Shown here: piece by piece, positions 12,480 to 24,936 of the stretch
Layout: each line of letters begins with the position of its first letter
How positions within the stretch are numbered: the stretch's first letter is position 1
Assembly: GCA_963682025.1 (NCBI GenBank)
Contig: OY821519.1
Span: 101,056,585-101,120,584 of the forward strand
Source of the DNA: Cordilura impudica
Lineage: Eukaryota > Arthropoda > Insecta > Diptera > Scathophagidae
Direction: 5' to 3'
DNA: 64,000 bases
Position numbers and translations under genes: made by a program
Notes under the pieces: model-generated
Told to the model about the DNA's origin: nothing
Database searches by the model: none
The model's input: only the letters and a program-made list of their open reading frames with translations

Positions 12480-13520
12480 GTAGTTTTTGAAAAGATTACG
12501 CCAAACTCTCTTGATATCAGCAACCAAGGTATTGAAACTCTGCTCTTCAGCATGTGGATTATTGCCCGTATTATCTATAGCTTTTAGGATCGATGATATT
12601 TTAACACGCCCAAAAAAGAAGCCAAAACATATTCCTTATAGTGAAGGTCATCCTCAATCGTCCCAATTACTTCGTGTAAAGTGTTAGGGACCGACCTTCC
12701 CTCGAGGTATGCTTTACAGAAGTTGTCCGGTGAGCTTACTTCTCACATAGACTTCTACCAATCTCTCCTAGGTTTTCAGTAAAAACGATGACATGAGGTC
12801 CGTAGTCATTTGCGGTATTATGTTTTGGCTTTCCCGCTTTGCAGATAGAAACCACTCTAACATCTCTCCACTCTTGCCAGGCTGCTTGAAAAGATCTGAA
12901 TTAACCATGGCATAATTGTCTTTATGGACTCCTGCAAAAGAGTCGGGAATATATATCTGGCCCTGCTGACTTGTAAGGCTTAAAAGATCGTACCGCCCAC
13001 TCTACTTCGCATTCGTCCACTATTGATCAAATTTGCCCATATTCAGGACTTGCGGCTGATGTAAGAGCGCTCTTTTATCACCTCATCTCTGCAACCCGGG
13101 AAGTGAGTATCCATTAGAAGGTCAATAGTATCTTTGCTGCTTTCCGCGAAACTGCCGTCAGGTTTCATAAGGATTCTGGTGTGCTCGTGGCCTTGGAAAG
13201 GACTTTACGTAGCCTTGCCGCTTCATTAGTTTCCTCAAATTCCTCACAGAATCTGATCATGATTCCCTCTTAACCCTGCGTGTCGCCTTTTTGAAAGCAT
13301 TGAAACTGAGACGGTAGTTATCCTAATCCTCAGTTTTCTTTTGTTTTTTGTCTTATTAAAGAGCTTTCTAGTTTCTGCTCTGAGTAGCTTAAGCTTTCGG
13401 GTTCACCACGATTGATTGACTTTTCTAGAGAACAAGCGCTCAAGGGAGGAATTTAGATATGCTTATTTTAGTGTTTTCGTCACTAGACGTGCTGAGTTCT
13501 CCACATCTTGAACACTGACC
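12480..13520 (-). pseudogene. Decayed non-LTR retrotransposon reverse transcriptase
   Basis: Minus-strand translation, in several frames, recovers consecutive parts of a jockey/R1/LOA-type ORF2. First is a pre-RT linker with SLMKPDGSFAESSKDTIDLL (about 13090-13175). Then come EVEWAVRSFKPYKSAGPDI and VRVVSICKAGKPKHNTANDY (fingers), followed by KAYLEGRSVPNTLHEVIGTI and HYKEYVLASFL (palm entry). The catalytic YADD region is not found because the copy ends near 12480. Stops and shifts are frequent, so this is an old relic. Clade beyond the jockey/R1/LOA group is uncertain. Confidence 0.75.
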
Positions 13521-13829
13521 GGCCTGTCCACTAAGAATTTAACCTAGGTGGTCTTCCTCGGATTCCGATATGGAATCAGAAATATGCATAAATATATATA
13601 TTAAGAAGGAATTGGTAAAGAATGTGCTTTATAGTAACATTGTCCCTCACTAGGTCACCAAAGTGAACTTCATCTTTTTGATTTCAATAATTGATGTTGT
13701 TAATTTCTTTACTAAAGTGTATTTTTTTAAGAGCTTAACAACTTTGGGTTGGTAACACTGTTTTATTGGACAACCGATTAAACAGCTTATTGTTGCTTTT
13801 TCTTTAGTTTCGTTTGCCATTTCATCATG

Positions 13830-14830
13830 GAAATACATACTTACACGAGAGCAACGCTTGCAAATTGTTGAAATTTTCTATCAAAATTATGGTTCTGTTC
13901 GTCAAACTTATCGTGCACTTCGTCCATTTTACGGTAGTAATAATCGTCCATTAGAGCGGCTAAATCGAATAATTATGGTTCGTTTTCGCACTACATTTAC
14001 ACCAAACGATAATATGCGAGCTGTAGCCGCTGTACAGTAAAGCATTAAAGAAGATCCACATTGATCAATTCGGCGCCTTTCTCAGCAAATGGGGATATTT
14101 CGGTCCAGTTTATGGAAGATTTTACGATAGGATTTTGGTTTATGAGCTTTTAAGATTCATCTTGTGCTTTAATTAAGCCAAACGAACATCGCAAGCGCCG
14201 ACAATTCGGCCAAAGGGGCTGATTCACAAATTGATTTTAATTTTCCGTACAAAAATTTTTCTGCGATTCAGGTAATTTTTGATTGAATGGGTACGTAAGT
14301 AAGAAAAATTTTCGCAATTAGAGTGAAGATGATCCGCAAGCTTTTGTTCAAACACCATTTCATCTACACAAAATTACTGTTTGGTACACTTAATGGACCG
14401 GCGGCGTCATTGGTCCAAATGTCTTCAAAACGATAATGTTCAAAATGTTACTGTCAACGGTGAATGGTAAGAGAAATTGTTATAAGTTTGTTCGTACCTC
14501 AATTAGCTGGCATTAATTTAGCTGACATGTGGTTCCAACAGAAGTGAGCTACATGCCACACAGCGCACGCTACAATTAATTTAATCAAAGAAACTTTTGT
14601 TGAACAGATAATTTCACGTAATGGTCCTGTTAATTGGCTACCAAGATCGTGCGATTTAAACCCATTGGATTATTTTCTATGGGGTAATGTAAAGTCACTC
14701 GTCTACACCGATAAATCAGAGAGAATTGAATATCTTGAATTCAACATTCGACGAGGTATTGGCGAAAAACGGCCGCAAATGCTGCGATAAATCAGTGAAA
14801 ATTTGAGATCCAGGTCTTTTCTATGGTGAG
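13830..14830 (+). pseudogene. DD41D mariner-type transposase, heavily decayed
   Basis: Begins with a methionine-starting segment close to that of the copy at 17607 (RVEI-like helix-turn-helix start, then YRALRPFYGSNNRP). It later contains WTGGVIGPNVF-like sequence, DMWFQQ, RNGPVNWLPRS and DLNPLDYFLWGNVKSLVY. The second catalytic Asp position after FQQ is lost (FQQK followed by a stop) and the frame is interrupted many times. It is clearly related to, but much older or more diverged than, the 17.6-kb copy. The flanks show no clear inverted repeats. Confidence 0.75.
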
Positions 14831-15088
14831 CTTAACAATAAGTATACAAATCTTAAAAACTATATATTAAAAACTTGAAAAAAAGGTATTTTTCAACAAT
14901 TAAAATGTTGTTAGAAAACGGTAGTCGTTTCATCGAAGACGTGTTACACCTGTAGTATTTATCAGATTGAAGTGAATTAGGGTAACTTTTCAATTTTAAA
15001 AAAATGAAAAATTAAACATATTTCTCCGCAGTTTCAAGCAGACAGTTTTTTAGAATTTATAGAAACGAGAATCTCGGGTGAAAAATTT

Positions 15089-15800
15089 TCAAAAAAAAAA
15101 AAAAAAAATACCCATTCTTGCGCTCCTTAGGCTCACAAAAAATATTTTTTTTTTCGTAAAAACCAAGTTTTCGAAACAAATTCCAGAAAAAAATGAGCCG
15201 AAATTAAAAATCCCAAAAGAGAATTTTTGATTTGCCGATGGACAAACTCGAAACGAACATTTAAAAAAAAGAAATTTGGGTGGAAAAGTGGCGATATGCG
15301 CCTCTATACGTCGATCCATATGAATGCCAAGGTAGACGATATGGTTGATGTGTGGGATTACAACGCAGTTCAGAGAAACTGAAGGAGAGATTTCGGGCCG
15401 TAAGCTGAATGTTACATGTTTCCACTTTTGTTGATTTACCTTGATTCTCGACAAAGCGTAGCTGTTCATTTAGCAACGTTGATGATATTCTAGGGTTCTT
15501 GTGAGCGCTAAGAATGGCTGTATCGTCTGCAAAAGTTGACATAATTAATCGTTGGTCCGTTGCTGTACCAGATGTAAGAACTATATACAAAGTAGGACCT
15601 AGGACACTTCCCTGAGGAACACCTATTTTGATTTTTAAGTCATCAGTGGTGTGACTTTCGTAATTTACATGAAAACTACTATTGGTTAGATATGATTCCA
15701 GAATGCTGTGACATTTTGATGGACCCATATTTCGTATCTTATATAGCACACCCTCGTGTGATACTTTATCGAAGGCTTGTGCAACATCGAAATAATTCCT
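15089..15800 (-). pseudogene. Jockey-like LINE reverse transcriptase fragment
   Basis: Minus-strand reading gives DVAQAFDKVSHEGVLYKI (motif with the first catalytic Asp), GVPQGSVLGPTLY and then TFADDTAILSAH, the catalytic FADD of the reverse transcriptase palm. Further on, after a frameshift near 15400, come VTFSL and HIVYLGIHMDRR, typical of the thumb of jockey-clade ORF2. The order and spacing match jockey elements. The 5' part is cut off at about 15800, where a different LINE tail begins. The fragment decays into A-runs near 15100. Confidence 0.85.
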
Positions 15801-15819
15801 CTCTTTAAATATTCTTATC

Positions 15820-16160
15820 CGATTCGTTATTATTATTATTTAATTTATTAGTATTATTATACTATAAAAATGCGCATAGGTTACATATTTTTACAATTTT
15901 TGTTTTGCTCTAAAATTCTGAATTATTTATATTGTTTCTTATAAAAATTACACAATCTCTTTTAAAAATGTATTCATTTGTCTGTTCTTTGATAGTATTT
16001 GGTAACGTGTTATATAATTGTAGTCCTTTATGCGATTTACTTGTTCAACTGTGCCAGATTCTTAACGAAGCCAAACTGCTGTGTGGATATTACGTCATTT
16101 TCGGTAAGATAAGGCATACGAATATTTTAGATGGACACGAAAGAAGACTTATATATCTAC
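15820..16160 (-). pseudogene. LINE 3' relic with internal deletion
   Basis: On the minus strand, the RT segment YLTENDVISTQQFGFVKNLA (about 16035-16115) is followed within about 15 codons by LQLYNTLPNTIKEQTNEYIF (about 15950-16020), the usual C-terminal end of a LINE ORF2. Everything between, including the catalytic motifs, is missing. A (TAA)n-type tail at 15825-15860 marks the 3' end, abutting the jockey fragment. Confidence 0.55.
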
Positions 16161-16179
16161 CAGCTGTAACCTGATGCAC

Positions 16180-17470
16180 TTCGCTACACCCATTGTAACG
16201 AAGTAAAAAACTGGGAAAACATTTTGTAGAAAATTTTGACCATTTTAAATTTTGTCGATTTTTGTTTTTTCGACTTTAGATTTTGGCGGTCTTTTTTTGT
16301 TTTTAGCGATTTTTGTTCTTTGCGATTTTTGATTTTTGGTATTTTTTGATTTGGCGATTTTTTTTATTCGCGAGTTTTGTTTTGATGATTTTTGATTTTG
16401 GCGTGTTTTTTATTGCGATTTTTGTTATTCGCGATTTTCGGTTTTGTCAATTTTTGATTTAGACGATTTTTGATTTTGGCGATTTCTGTTATTCGCGATT
16501 TTTGAGTTTGGTAGTTCTTGATTTTGGCGATTTTTGTTTTTTGCTGTTTTTTATTTTGGCGATTTTTGTTTCTTGCGATTGTCAGTTTTGTCGTTTTTTG
16601 ATTTTTGGCGATTTTTGTTTTTTGTGATTTTTGATTTTAGCGTTTTTTGTTATTTGCGTTTTTCGATTTTGGCGATTTTTGTTATTCTCGATTTTTGGTT
16701 TTTGGCGATTTTTGACAGTGACTATGTATGTGTTTTGTGATTTTTGATTTTGGCGTTTTTTTTGTTTGCGATTTTTGATTTTGGCAATTTTTGTTATACG
16801 CGATTTTCGGTGTTGGCGTTTCTTGATTTAGGCGATTCCGTCCATTTTTTCTACGATTACTCACATTGGAAATAAATGTACATATCAAAAGTTTCAAGAC
16901 TGTCATTTTCATATTACTTCATATATTTTGTATAGGAGGTGCCACGCCCTTGGTCCGATCCAGCCCATTTTTGGGCAACTATTTCGACAGAGTCCCATAG
17001 CCTTTTCTATTATAGTGCTCAGTTATATGATATTAAATATTTACTTTGTATGTGGGTGACAGGCCCATTAGTCCGATCCCGCCCATTTTCTGTCCGACTA
17101 TTCACATTAATAAGTTATTAACTCACACGAAGCCCCAAGTTTTTAGAAACTACATTATTCCAGAGATATGACATTAAATATTTACTTCGTATGGGGATGT
17201 CACGCTCATTAGTCCGATTCCGCCCAGTTTTGGTCCGACTACTCCTATTAATAACTTATGAACGCACAAAAAGTTACAAGGCTTTCTCTATTACAGTACT
17301 CTAGATATATGAAATTAAACATTTACTCTCTGTCGTGGGTGCCGCGACCATTAGTCCGATCCAACTTATTTTTTTTTTCGCAACTTTTCAAATTGGTTTA
17401 ATTAGTACATGTACATAGTACGTAGCTTCAGAACTCTTGCTGTCGTAGTACTCCAGATATTACATGTTAA
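16180..17470 (+). repeat. Repeat family G, copy 1 (GCGATTTTTG array plus 118-142-bp units)
   Basis: Two joined parts. 16250-16850 is a degenerate array of TTTTGGCGATTTTTG / GTTATTCGCGATTTT units. 16930-17450 holds about four longer units marked by GTCCGATCC at 16953, 17071, 17212 and 17354 (spacing 118, 141, 142 bp), each with an imperfect GATATTAAATATTTACT segment. The same two parts in reverse order and orientation occur at 50910-51635, so this is one dispersed element rather than two chance arrays. No protein is encoded. Confidence 0.65.
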
Positions 17471-17509
17471 AATTAGATGTTAAAAATCCTCTTTATAAAG
17501 GGTTTTTCA

Positions 17510-18780
17510 ACAGGGACGCTACAAAAGTAGAAAGACAGGGACAGCAAACGACGCCATATTTCTTGCCGCTCTTTTGACATTTCTCTTCAGTAAGGTTTGC
17601 CACTTCATGATGGAAAGATGTACGAGCCAACAACGGGTCGAAATTATTAAAATATACTACCGAAATTCGGAGTCAGTGGCCTCAACGTTAAGAGCGCTAC
17701 GTCCAATTTATGGTCGTCATAATCGTCCTAGCAGATCAACAATTGAGCGTCTAATGGAAAAATTTGAATCCACAGGCACAGTACAAAATGTTCCCGTGCC
17801 AGTGAGACAAAGAAGTGCCCGTAGTGTCGAGAATATTGCTGCTGCTGAAGCTTCAGTTGAAGAAAGCCCAAATGTGTCTCTCACACGTCGTTCTCAAGCG
17901 TTGGGCATCTCTGTGACGTCGTAGTGGCGAATTTTGCGAAAAGATCTTGGCCTACATCCTTACAAGATCAAATTGACGCAAGAACTGAAGCTGCTTGGCC
18001 ACCAGAAGCATCGTATGTTCGTGAATTGGGCTGAGCAACAACTTGAAAATGATTCGGATTTTCATCGAAAACTCATCTTCAGCGATGAGGCTCATTTCTG
18101 GCTGAATGGCTTCGTCAATAAACAAAATATGCATTATTGGTCAGACAGCAATCCACACGTACTCCATGAGTCATCATTGCATCCCGAAAAAATTACCGTT
18201 TGGTGCGGTTTATGGGCCGGCGGCGTCATTGGGCCGTACTTCTTCCGTGATGATCAAGACCGGCACGTTACTGTGAATGGGAATCGCTACCGTTCAATGA
18301 TAACCGAATATTTTTGGCCCCAATTGGATGATATGGACTTGGAGGACATGTGGTTCCAACAGGACGGCACTACAAGCCACACATCGAATGTCACAATCAA
18401 TTTATTGGAAACCAAGTTTGGAGAACGTGTTATCTCACGAAATGGTCCAGTCGAATGGCCGCCTCGGTCGTACGATTTGACGCCGTTGGACTATTTCCTG
18501 TGGGGCTACGTCAAGTCTATGGTCTATGCCAACAAGCCAGCGACGATTGATGAACTTCGTATGAATATCGAACGTGAAATTGCAGTAGTATCGGCCGATA
18601 TATGCTTGAAAACCGTCGAAAATTGAGTTTAGCGTTTGGACTTCTGCAAGCGTGCCCGTGGTGGCCATGCAAAAGAAATCGATTTCCATACATAATGGCA
18701 TCGAACGTACTTTCACAGGAATAAAGAATTTCATTACAAACAAATTTCATTACAAACAAGCATACGAAACTGTGAAGTTT
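17510..18780 (+). mobile_element. DD41D mariner (Rosa-like) element
   Basis: Near full-length transposase relic with about 95 bp of 5' leader, starting AAAGGGTTTTTCAACAGGGA (about 17497-17516). A matching right inverted repeat is not evident near 18780, so the element is eroded or truncated there. Boundaries are approximate. Confidence 0.6.
17607..18695 (+). pseudogene. DD41D mariner transposase, 3 nonsense codons
   Basis: A single reading frame of 362 codons runs from the ATG pair at 17607/17610 to TAA at 18693-18695. It is interrupted only by TAG 17922-17924, TGA 18624-18626 and TAG 18630-18632, with no frameshift. The N-terminus has the helix-turn-helix region (SQQRVEIIKIYYRNSESVA, STIERLMEKFESTG). 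The catalytic core has FSDEAHFWLNGFVNKQN, WFQQDGTTSHTS and DLTPLDYFLWGYVKS. Between the Asp of QQD and the Asp of PLD there are 41 residues, i.e. DD41D, the signature of the Rosa-type mariner group first known from tephritid flies. The first TAG replaces a codon between SVTS and WRILRKDLGLHP, so one base change explains it. It is inactive as it stands but fairly young. Confidence 0.9.
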
Positions 18781-20345
18781 TCCAAGAGTTCAAAAAGTTG
18801 CCATCATAGGTAGTTCCTTAATCATTTTGGGCAAATAAGATCACACCCGGGTGCTTTTTTAACATTTAGTTCATTTTTGATAACATTCATCAGAGGTGAG
18901 CGTGATTGGGCTTACTTGGCCTGATTATTTTAAATATGTACAGGAATTTTATGACAATTGGTGCATGGATTTGGTTCAAAAACAAAACCTAAATATTCAG
19001 CAAATGTTTCACCTTTATCTTTGTCATTTACCGTAGTAGCCTTCAATTGGCGCTTTAAATTTTTTTTGTTGATTTCCATAGAGAACGATGTTTAGAACAG
19101 CAGGGTTTGGAAAATTTTCCACATATTTCAAACTTGAATTTACTGCCCATTATACGTAAAGTGTTAATTTGATTTGAGAACATTGTTTGCATAATTTCTA
19201 CCACTTTTATTTTCTATACAATCCTATCTTCAGTTTCGAGATTGGTTACTTCGAACTCGAGATATTTTTGTAAAAGTGAATCTACTTCTACAAAAACATA
19301 TATTATTGCGATTTTCCAATTTAGCAGGACACAATATATAAAAAATAGTCACACTTCCAGTGCAGATTGGATGTTGCGTCATGTAATTCTTTCACAAAAT
19401 GGTATACACCGAAGCCAAATTTATTTACTTCACATATTCCTTTTAAAAAAGTGTCATATATTTTCCTTTTCAAAACACAATATGTTAAAAATTGCAATTT
19501 TATTTAAATTTTTATGTTTCGAAGAAGAAAAAAATTGCAATAATATATTGCCAAACATAAATAAGTAGCCGTGAAATTGGCACAATCATGTTTTCACAAT
19601 TTCGGTGTATATGTACTGTATTTACCCACTCTCTACTTAACTGCATGTCCTTTACACTTTGATAAATTTCAAGTCATTTTTAACACTCGTGATTTTTAAC
19701 TTTGTTCTTTTTTTCTCTTGTACTTCCTTAATAACAATTACATGTAATACTAACCGTATATAATAAGGTTGACTGGATGGTGGCATCAACATTTTAACAA
19801 TTTTAAACAGCCATTGTCATGCATATGATGATGAAAAGTGAACAATACAGCCCAACATTCTACGTAAAAATTTGGTGACAGTTGTTGTTTATTGACGATT
19901 CGTATTTTATTTTTCAGCCACCATGACAACATTAAAGAAAAAAATGTTTGTTAACACTCGAACAATAAAACAGTTTAAATTTTTTACACCATTTATTTTT
20001 CATTTATTTATTCGCAATTTGTCTCATGTTTAAAAAACATTTTGATGAGAACATAAAATATTTTGTTTGGCTATAAAAGAACAACCCATTGGACTTAACA
20101 TCCCTAGTAAATTTAAAATTTAAGAAAATTTACAAAATTATATTCGATTTATTTCATCTTACCGGACTGCTGTTAAAACAGTTAACTCCTTCTCCATTGG
20201 TTTATTTATCCGCACCAACAATAACAGGTGGTAAAAATTCTGAATACCTAGTCACTGTTTTCAAATGTTATTTAGAGCAAAGTTAATTATCAAATTTGTC
20301 ATTATCGATGATGATGACGATTATCGTAAAGATAACGATGATTCA
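18781..20345. other. No gene recognised
   Basis: AT-rich sequence. The open frames at 19242-19568 and 20089-20286 have no recognisable domain and strongly biased AT composition. A GAT-rich stretch (about 20305-20345) leads into the satellite. Confidence 0.4.
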
Positions 20346-20346
20346 G

Positions 20347-23300
20347 AAAATTAAAATATTAAAAAATTTTAAATAATTTAAAAAATATTTCAATATTAAA
20401 ATATTAAAATATTCAAATATTGAAATATTAAAATATTAAAATATTAAAATATTAAAATATTAAAATATTAAAATATTAAAATATTAAAATATTAAAATAT
20501 TAAAATAAAAAAAATATTAAAATACTAAAATTTTAAAATATTAAAATATTACAATATATAAATATATAAATATTAATAAATTAAAATATTAAAATATTAA
20601 AATATTAAAATATTAAAATAGTAGAATATTAAAATATTAAAATATTAAAATATTAAAATATTAAAATATTAAAATATTAAAATATTAAAATATTAAAATA
20701 TTAAAATATTAAAATATTAAAATATTAAAATATTAAAATATTAAAATATTAAAATATTAAAATATTAAAATATTAAAATATTAAAATATTAAAATATTAA
20801 AATATTAAAATATTAAAATATTAAAATATTAAAATATTAAAATATTAAAATATTAAAATATTAAAATATTAAAATATTAAAATATTAAAATATTAAAATA
20901 TTAAAATATTAAAATATTAAAATATTAAAATATTAAAATATTAAAATATTAAAATATTAAAATATTAAAATATTAAAATATTAAAATATTAAAATATTAA
21001 AATATTAAAATATTAAAATATTAAAATATTAAAATATTAAAATATTAAAATATTAAAATATTAAAATATTAAAATATTAAAATATTAAAATATTAAAATA
21101 TTAAAATATTAAAATATTAAAATATTAAAATATTAAAATATTAAAATATTAAAATATTAAAATATTAAAATATTAAAATATTAAAATATTAAAATATTAA
21201 AATATTAAAATATTAAAATATTAAAATATTAAAATATTAAAATATTAAAATAATAAAATATTAAAATATTAAAATATTAAAATATTAAAATATTAAAATA
21301 TTAAAATATTAAAATATTAAAATATTAAAATATTAAAATATTAAAATATTAAAATATTAAAATATTAAAATATTAAAATATTAAAATATTAAAATATTAA
21401 AATATTAAAATATTAAAATATTAAAATATTAAAATATTAAAATATTAAAATATTAAAATATTAAAATATTAAAATATTAAAATATTAAAATATTAAAATA
21501 TTAAAATATTAAAATATTAAAATATTAAAATATTAAAATATTAAAATATTAAAATATTAAAATATTAAAATATTAAAATATTAAAATATTAAAACATAAA
21601 AATATTAAAATATTAAAATATAAAAATATTAAAATATTAAAATATTAAAATATTAAAATATTAAAATATTAAAATATTAAAATATTAATATATTAAAATA
21701 TTAATATATTAAAATATTAAAATATTAAAATATTAAAATATTAAAACCTTAAAATATTAAAATATTAAAACATTAAAATATTAAAATATTAAAACATAAA
21801 AATATTAAAATATTAAAATATTAAAATATTAAAATATTAAAATATTAAAATATTAAAATATTAAAATATTAAAATATTAAAATATTAAAATATTAAAATA
21901 TTAAAATATTAAAATATTAAAATATTAAAATATTAAAATATTAAAATATTAAAATATTAAAATATTAAAATATTAAAATATTAAAATATTAAAATATTAA
22001 AATATTAAAATATTAAAATATTAAAATATTAAAATATTAAAATATTAAAATATTAAAATATTAAAATATTAAAAAATTAAAATATTAAAATATTAAAATA
22101 TTAAAATATTAAAATATTAAAATATTAAAATATTAAAATATTAAAATATTAAAATATTAAAATATTAAAATATTGAAATATTAAAATATTAAAATATTAA
22201 AATATTAAAATATTAAAATATTAAAATATTAAAATATTAAAATATTAAAATATTAAAATATTAAAATATTAAAATATTAAAATATTAAAATATTAAAATA
22301 TTAAAATATTAAAATATTAAAATATTAAAATATTAAAATATTAAAATATTAAAATATTAAAATATTAAAATATTAAAATATTAAAATATTAAAATATTAA
22401 AATATTGAAATATTATAATATTAAAATATTAAAATATTAAAATATTAAAATATTAAAATATTAAAATATTAAAATATTAAAATATTAAAATATTAAAATA
22501 TTAAAATATTAAAATATTAAAATATTAAAATATTAAAATATTAAAATATTAAAATATTTAAATATTAAAATATTAAAATATTAAAATATTAAAAAATTAA
22601 AATATTAAAATATTAAAATATTAAAATATTAAAATATTAAAATATTAGAATATTAAAATATTAAAATATTAAAATATTAAAATATTAAAATATTAAAATA
22701 TTAAAATATTAAAATATTAAAATATTAAAATATTAAAATATTAAAATATTAAAATATTAAAATATTAAAATATTAAAATATTAAAATATTAAAATATTAA
22801 AATATTAAAATATTAAAATATTAAAATATTAAAATATTAAAATATTAAAATATTAAAATATTAAAATATTAAAATATTAAAATATTAAAATATTAAAATA
22901 TTATAATATTAAAATATTAAAATATTAAAATATTAAAATATTAAAATATTAAAATATTAAAATATTAAAATATTAAAATATTAAAATATTAAAATATTAA
23001 AATATTAAAACATAAAAATATTAAAATATTAAAATATTATAATATTAAAATATTAAAATATTAAAATATTAAAATATTAAAATATTAAAATATTAAAATA
23101 TTAAAATATTAAAATATTAAAATATTAAAATATTAAAATATTAAAATATTAAAATATTAAAATATTAAAATATTAAAATATTAAAATATTAAAATATTAA
23201 AATATTAAAATATTAAAATATTAAAATATTAAAATATTAAAATATTAAAATATTAAAATATTAAAATATTAAAATATTAAAATATTAAAATATTAAAATA

Positions 23301-24591
23301 TTAAAATATTAAAATATTAAAATATTAAAATATTAAAATATTAAAATATTAAAATATTAAAATATTAAAATATTAAAATATTAAAATATTAAAATATTAA
23401 AATATTAAAATATTAAAATATTAAAATATTAAAATATTAAAATATTAAAATATTAAAATATTAAAATATTAAAATATTAAAATATTAAAATATTAAAATA
23501 TTAAAATATTAAAATATTAAAATATTAAAATATTAAAATATTAAAATATTAAAATATTAAAATATTAAAACATAAAAATATTAAAATATTAAAATATTAT
23601 AATATTAAAATATTAAAATATTAAAATATTAAAATATTAAAATATTAAAATATTAAAATATTAAAATATTAAAATATTAAAATATTAAAATATTAAAATA
23701 TTAAAATATTAAAATATTAAAATATTAAAATATTAAAATATTAAAATATTAAAATATTAAAATATTAAAATATTAAAATATTAAAATATTAAAATATTAA
23801 AATATTAAAATATTAAAATATTAAAATATTAAAATATTAAAATATTAAAATATTAAAATATTAAAATATTAAAATATTAAAATATTAAAATATTAAAATA
23901 TTAAAATATTAAAATATTAAAATATTAAAATACTAAAATATTAAAATATTAAAATATTAAAATATTAATATATTAAAATATTAAAATATTAAAATATTAA
24001 AATATTAAAATATTAAAATATTAAAATATTAAAATATTAAAATATTAAAACCTTAAAATATTAAAATATTAAAACATTAAAATATTAAAATATTAAAACA
24101 TAAAAATATTAAAATATTAAAATATTAAAATATTATAATATTATAATATTATAATATTAAAATATTAAAATATTAAAATATTAAAATATTAAAATATTAA
24201 AATATTAAAATATTAAAATATTAAAATATTAAAATATTAAAATATTAAAATATTAAAATATTAAAATATTAAAATATTAAAATATTAAAATATTAAAATA
24301 TTAAAATATTAAAATATTAAAATATTAAAATATTAAAATATTAAAATATTAAAATATTAAAATATTAAAATATTAAAATATTAAAATATTAAAATATTAA
24401 AATATTAAAATATTAAAATATTAAAATATTAAAATATCAAAATATTAAAATATTAAAATATTAAAATATTAAAATATTAAAATATTAAAATATTAAAATA
24501 TTAAAATATTAAAATATTAAAATATTAAAATATTAAAATATTAAAATATTAAAATATTAAAATATTAAAATATTAATATATTAAAATATTA
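20347..24591. repeat. 8-bp satellite (AAAATATT)n, about 4.2 kb, with higher-order structure
   Basis: Almost pure tandem AAAATATT, about 530 units, with degenerate edges (20347-20590). Sparse variants mark longer periods. CCTT at 21747, CATT at 21771 and CATAAAA at 21795 recur at 24051, 24075 and 24099, exactly 2304 bp (288 units) later. CATAAAAATA followed by an ATTATAATATT variant at 23011 recurs at 23571, exactly 560 bp (70 units) later. These shared phased variants show segmental duplication within the array. Length in the assembly may be collapsed or expanded. Confidence 0.95.
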
Positions 24592-24597
24592 TTTGTT

Positions 24598-24936
24598 ACA
24601 TCTATTAATTAGTAGTCTAAAATTAGGACAATTTTTAGCCATAGCCCCATATATAGCTGCATAGATTTTTCTGAAATGTGGTTTGTATGGGTTTTTTATA
24701 AGAGTAAGTAATTTTACCAAATATGATCAACCTAAATATAACATTCGATATGAACTTTTTCATATCCGAAAGCAAAATAATTAATAACAATGCCACTCAA
24801 ATTTGGTTTATGTTTATTTTCTGTATCTAATACGAGAGTTGGAACTAAGAGAAAGGGTTTCTAAATGGATGGTATATGGTTTCATATAGTCGGTCTAGGC
24901 CCATTATAAATTTCTTTCTTGTTTTAATTGTGGAAT
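24598..24936 (-). repeat. Repeat family E, copy 4 (truncated at the satellite)
   Basis: Matches the first half of family E in minus orientation. It has the AAAACAAG start near 24935, a TAGACCGACTAT-like block, ATATGAAAAAGTTCATATCG and a stretch about AGCTATATATGGGGCTAT. It is cut off where the 8-bp satellite begins, so the distal half with the GACG microsatellite and terminal hairpin is missing. Confidence 0.65.

Noticed and set aside
20347..24591. Regular 8-bp repeats resembling an array of repeats and spacers
   Set aside because: There are no unique spacers. It is a simple satellite, and the surrounding genes are animal transposons, so a CRISPR array is excluded.
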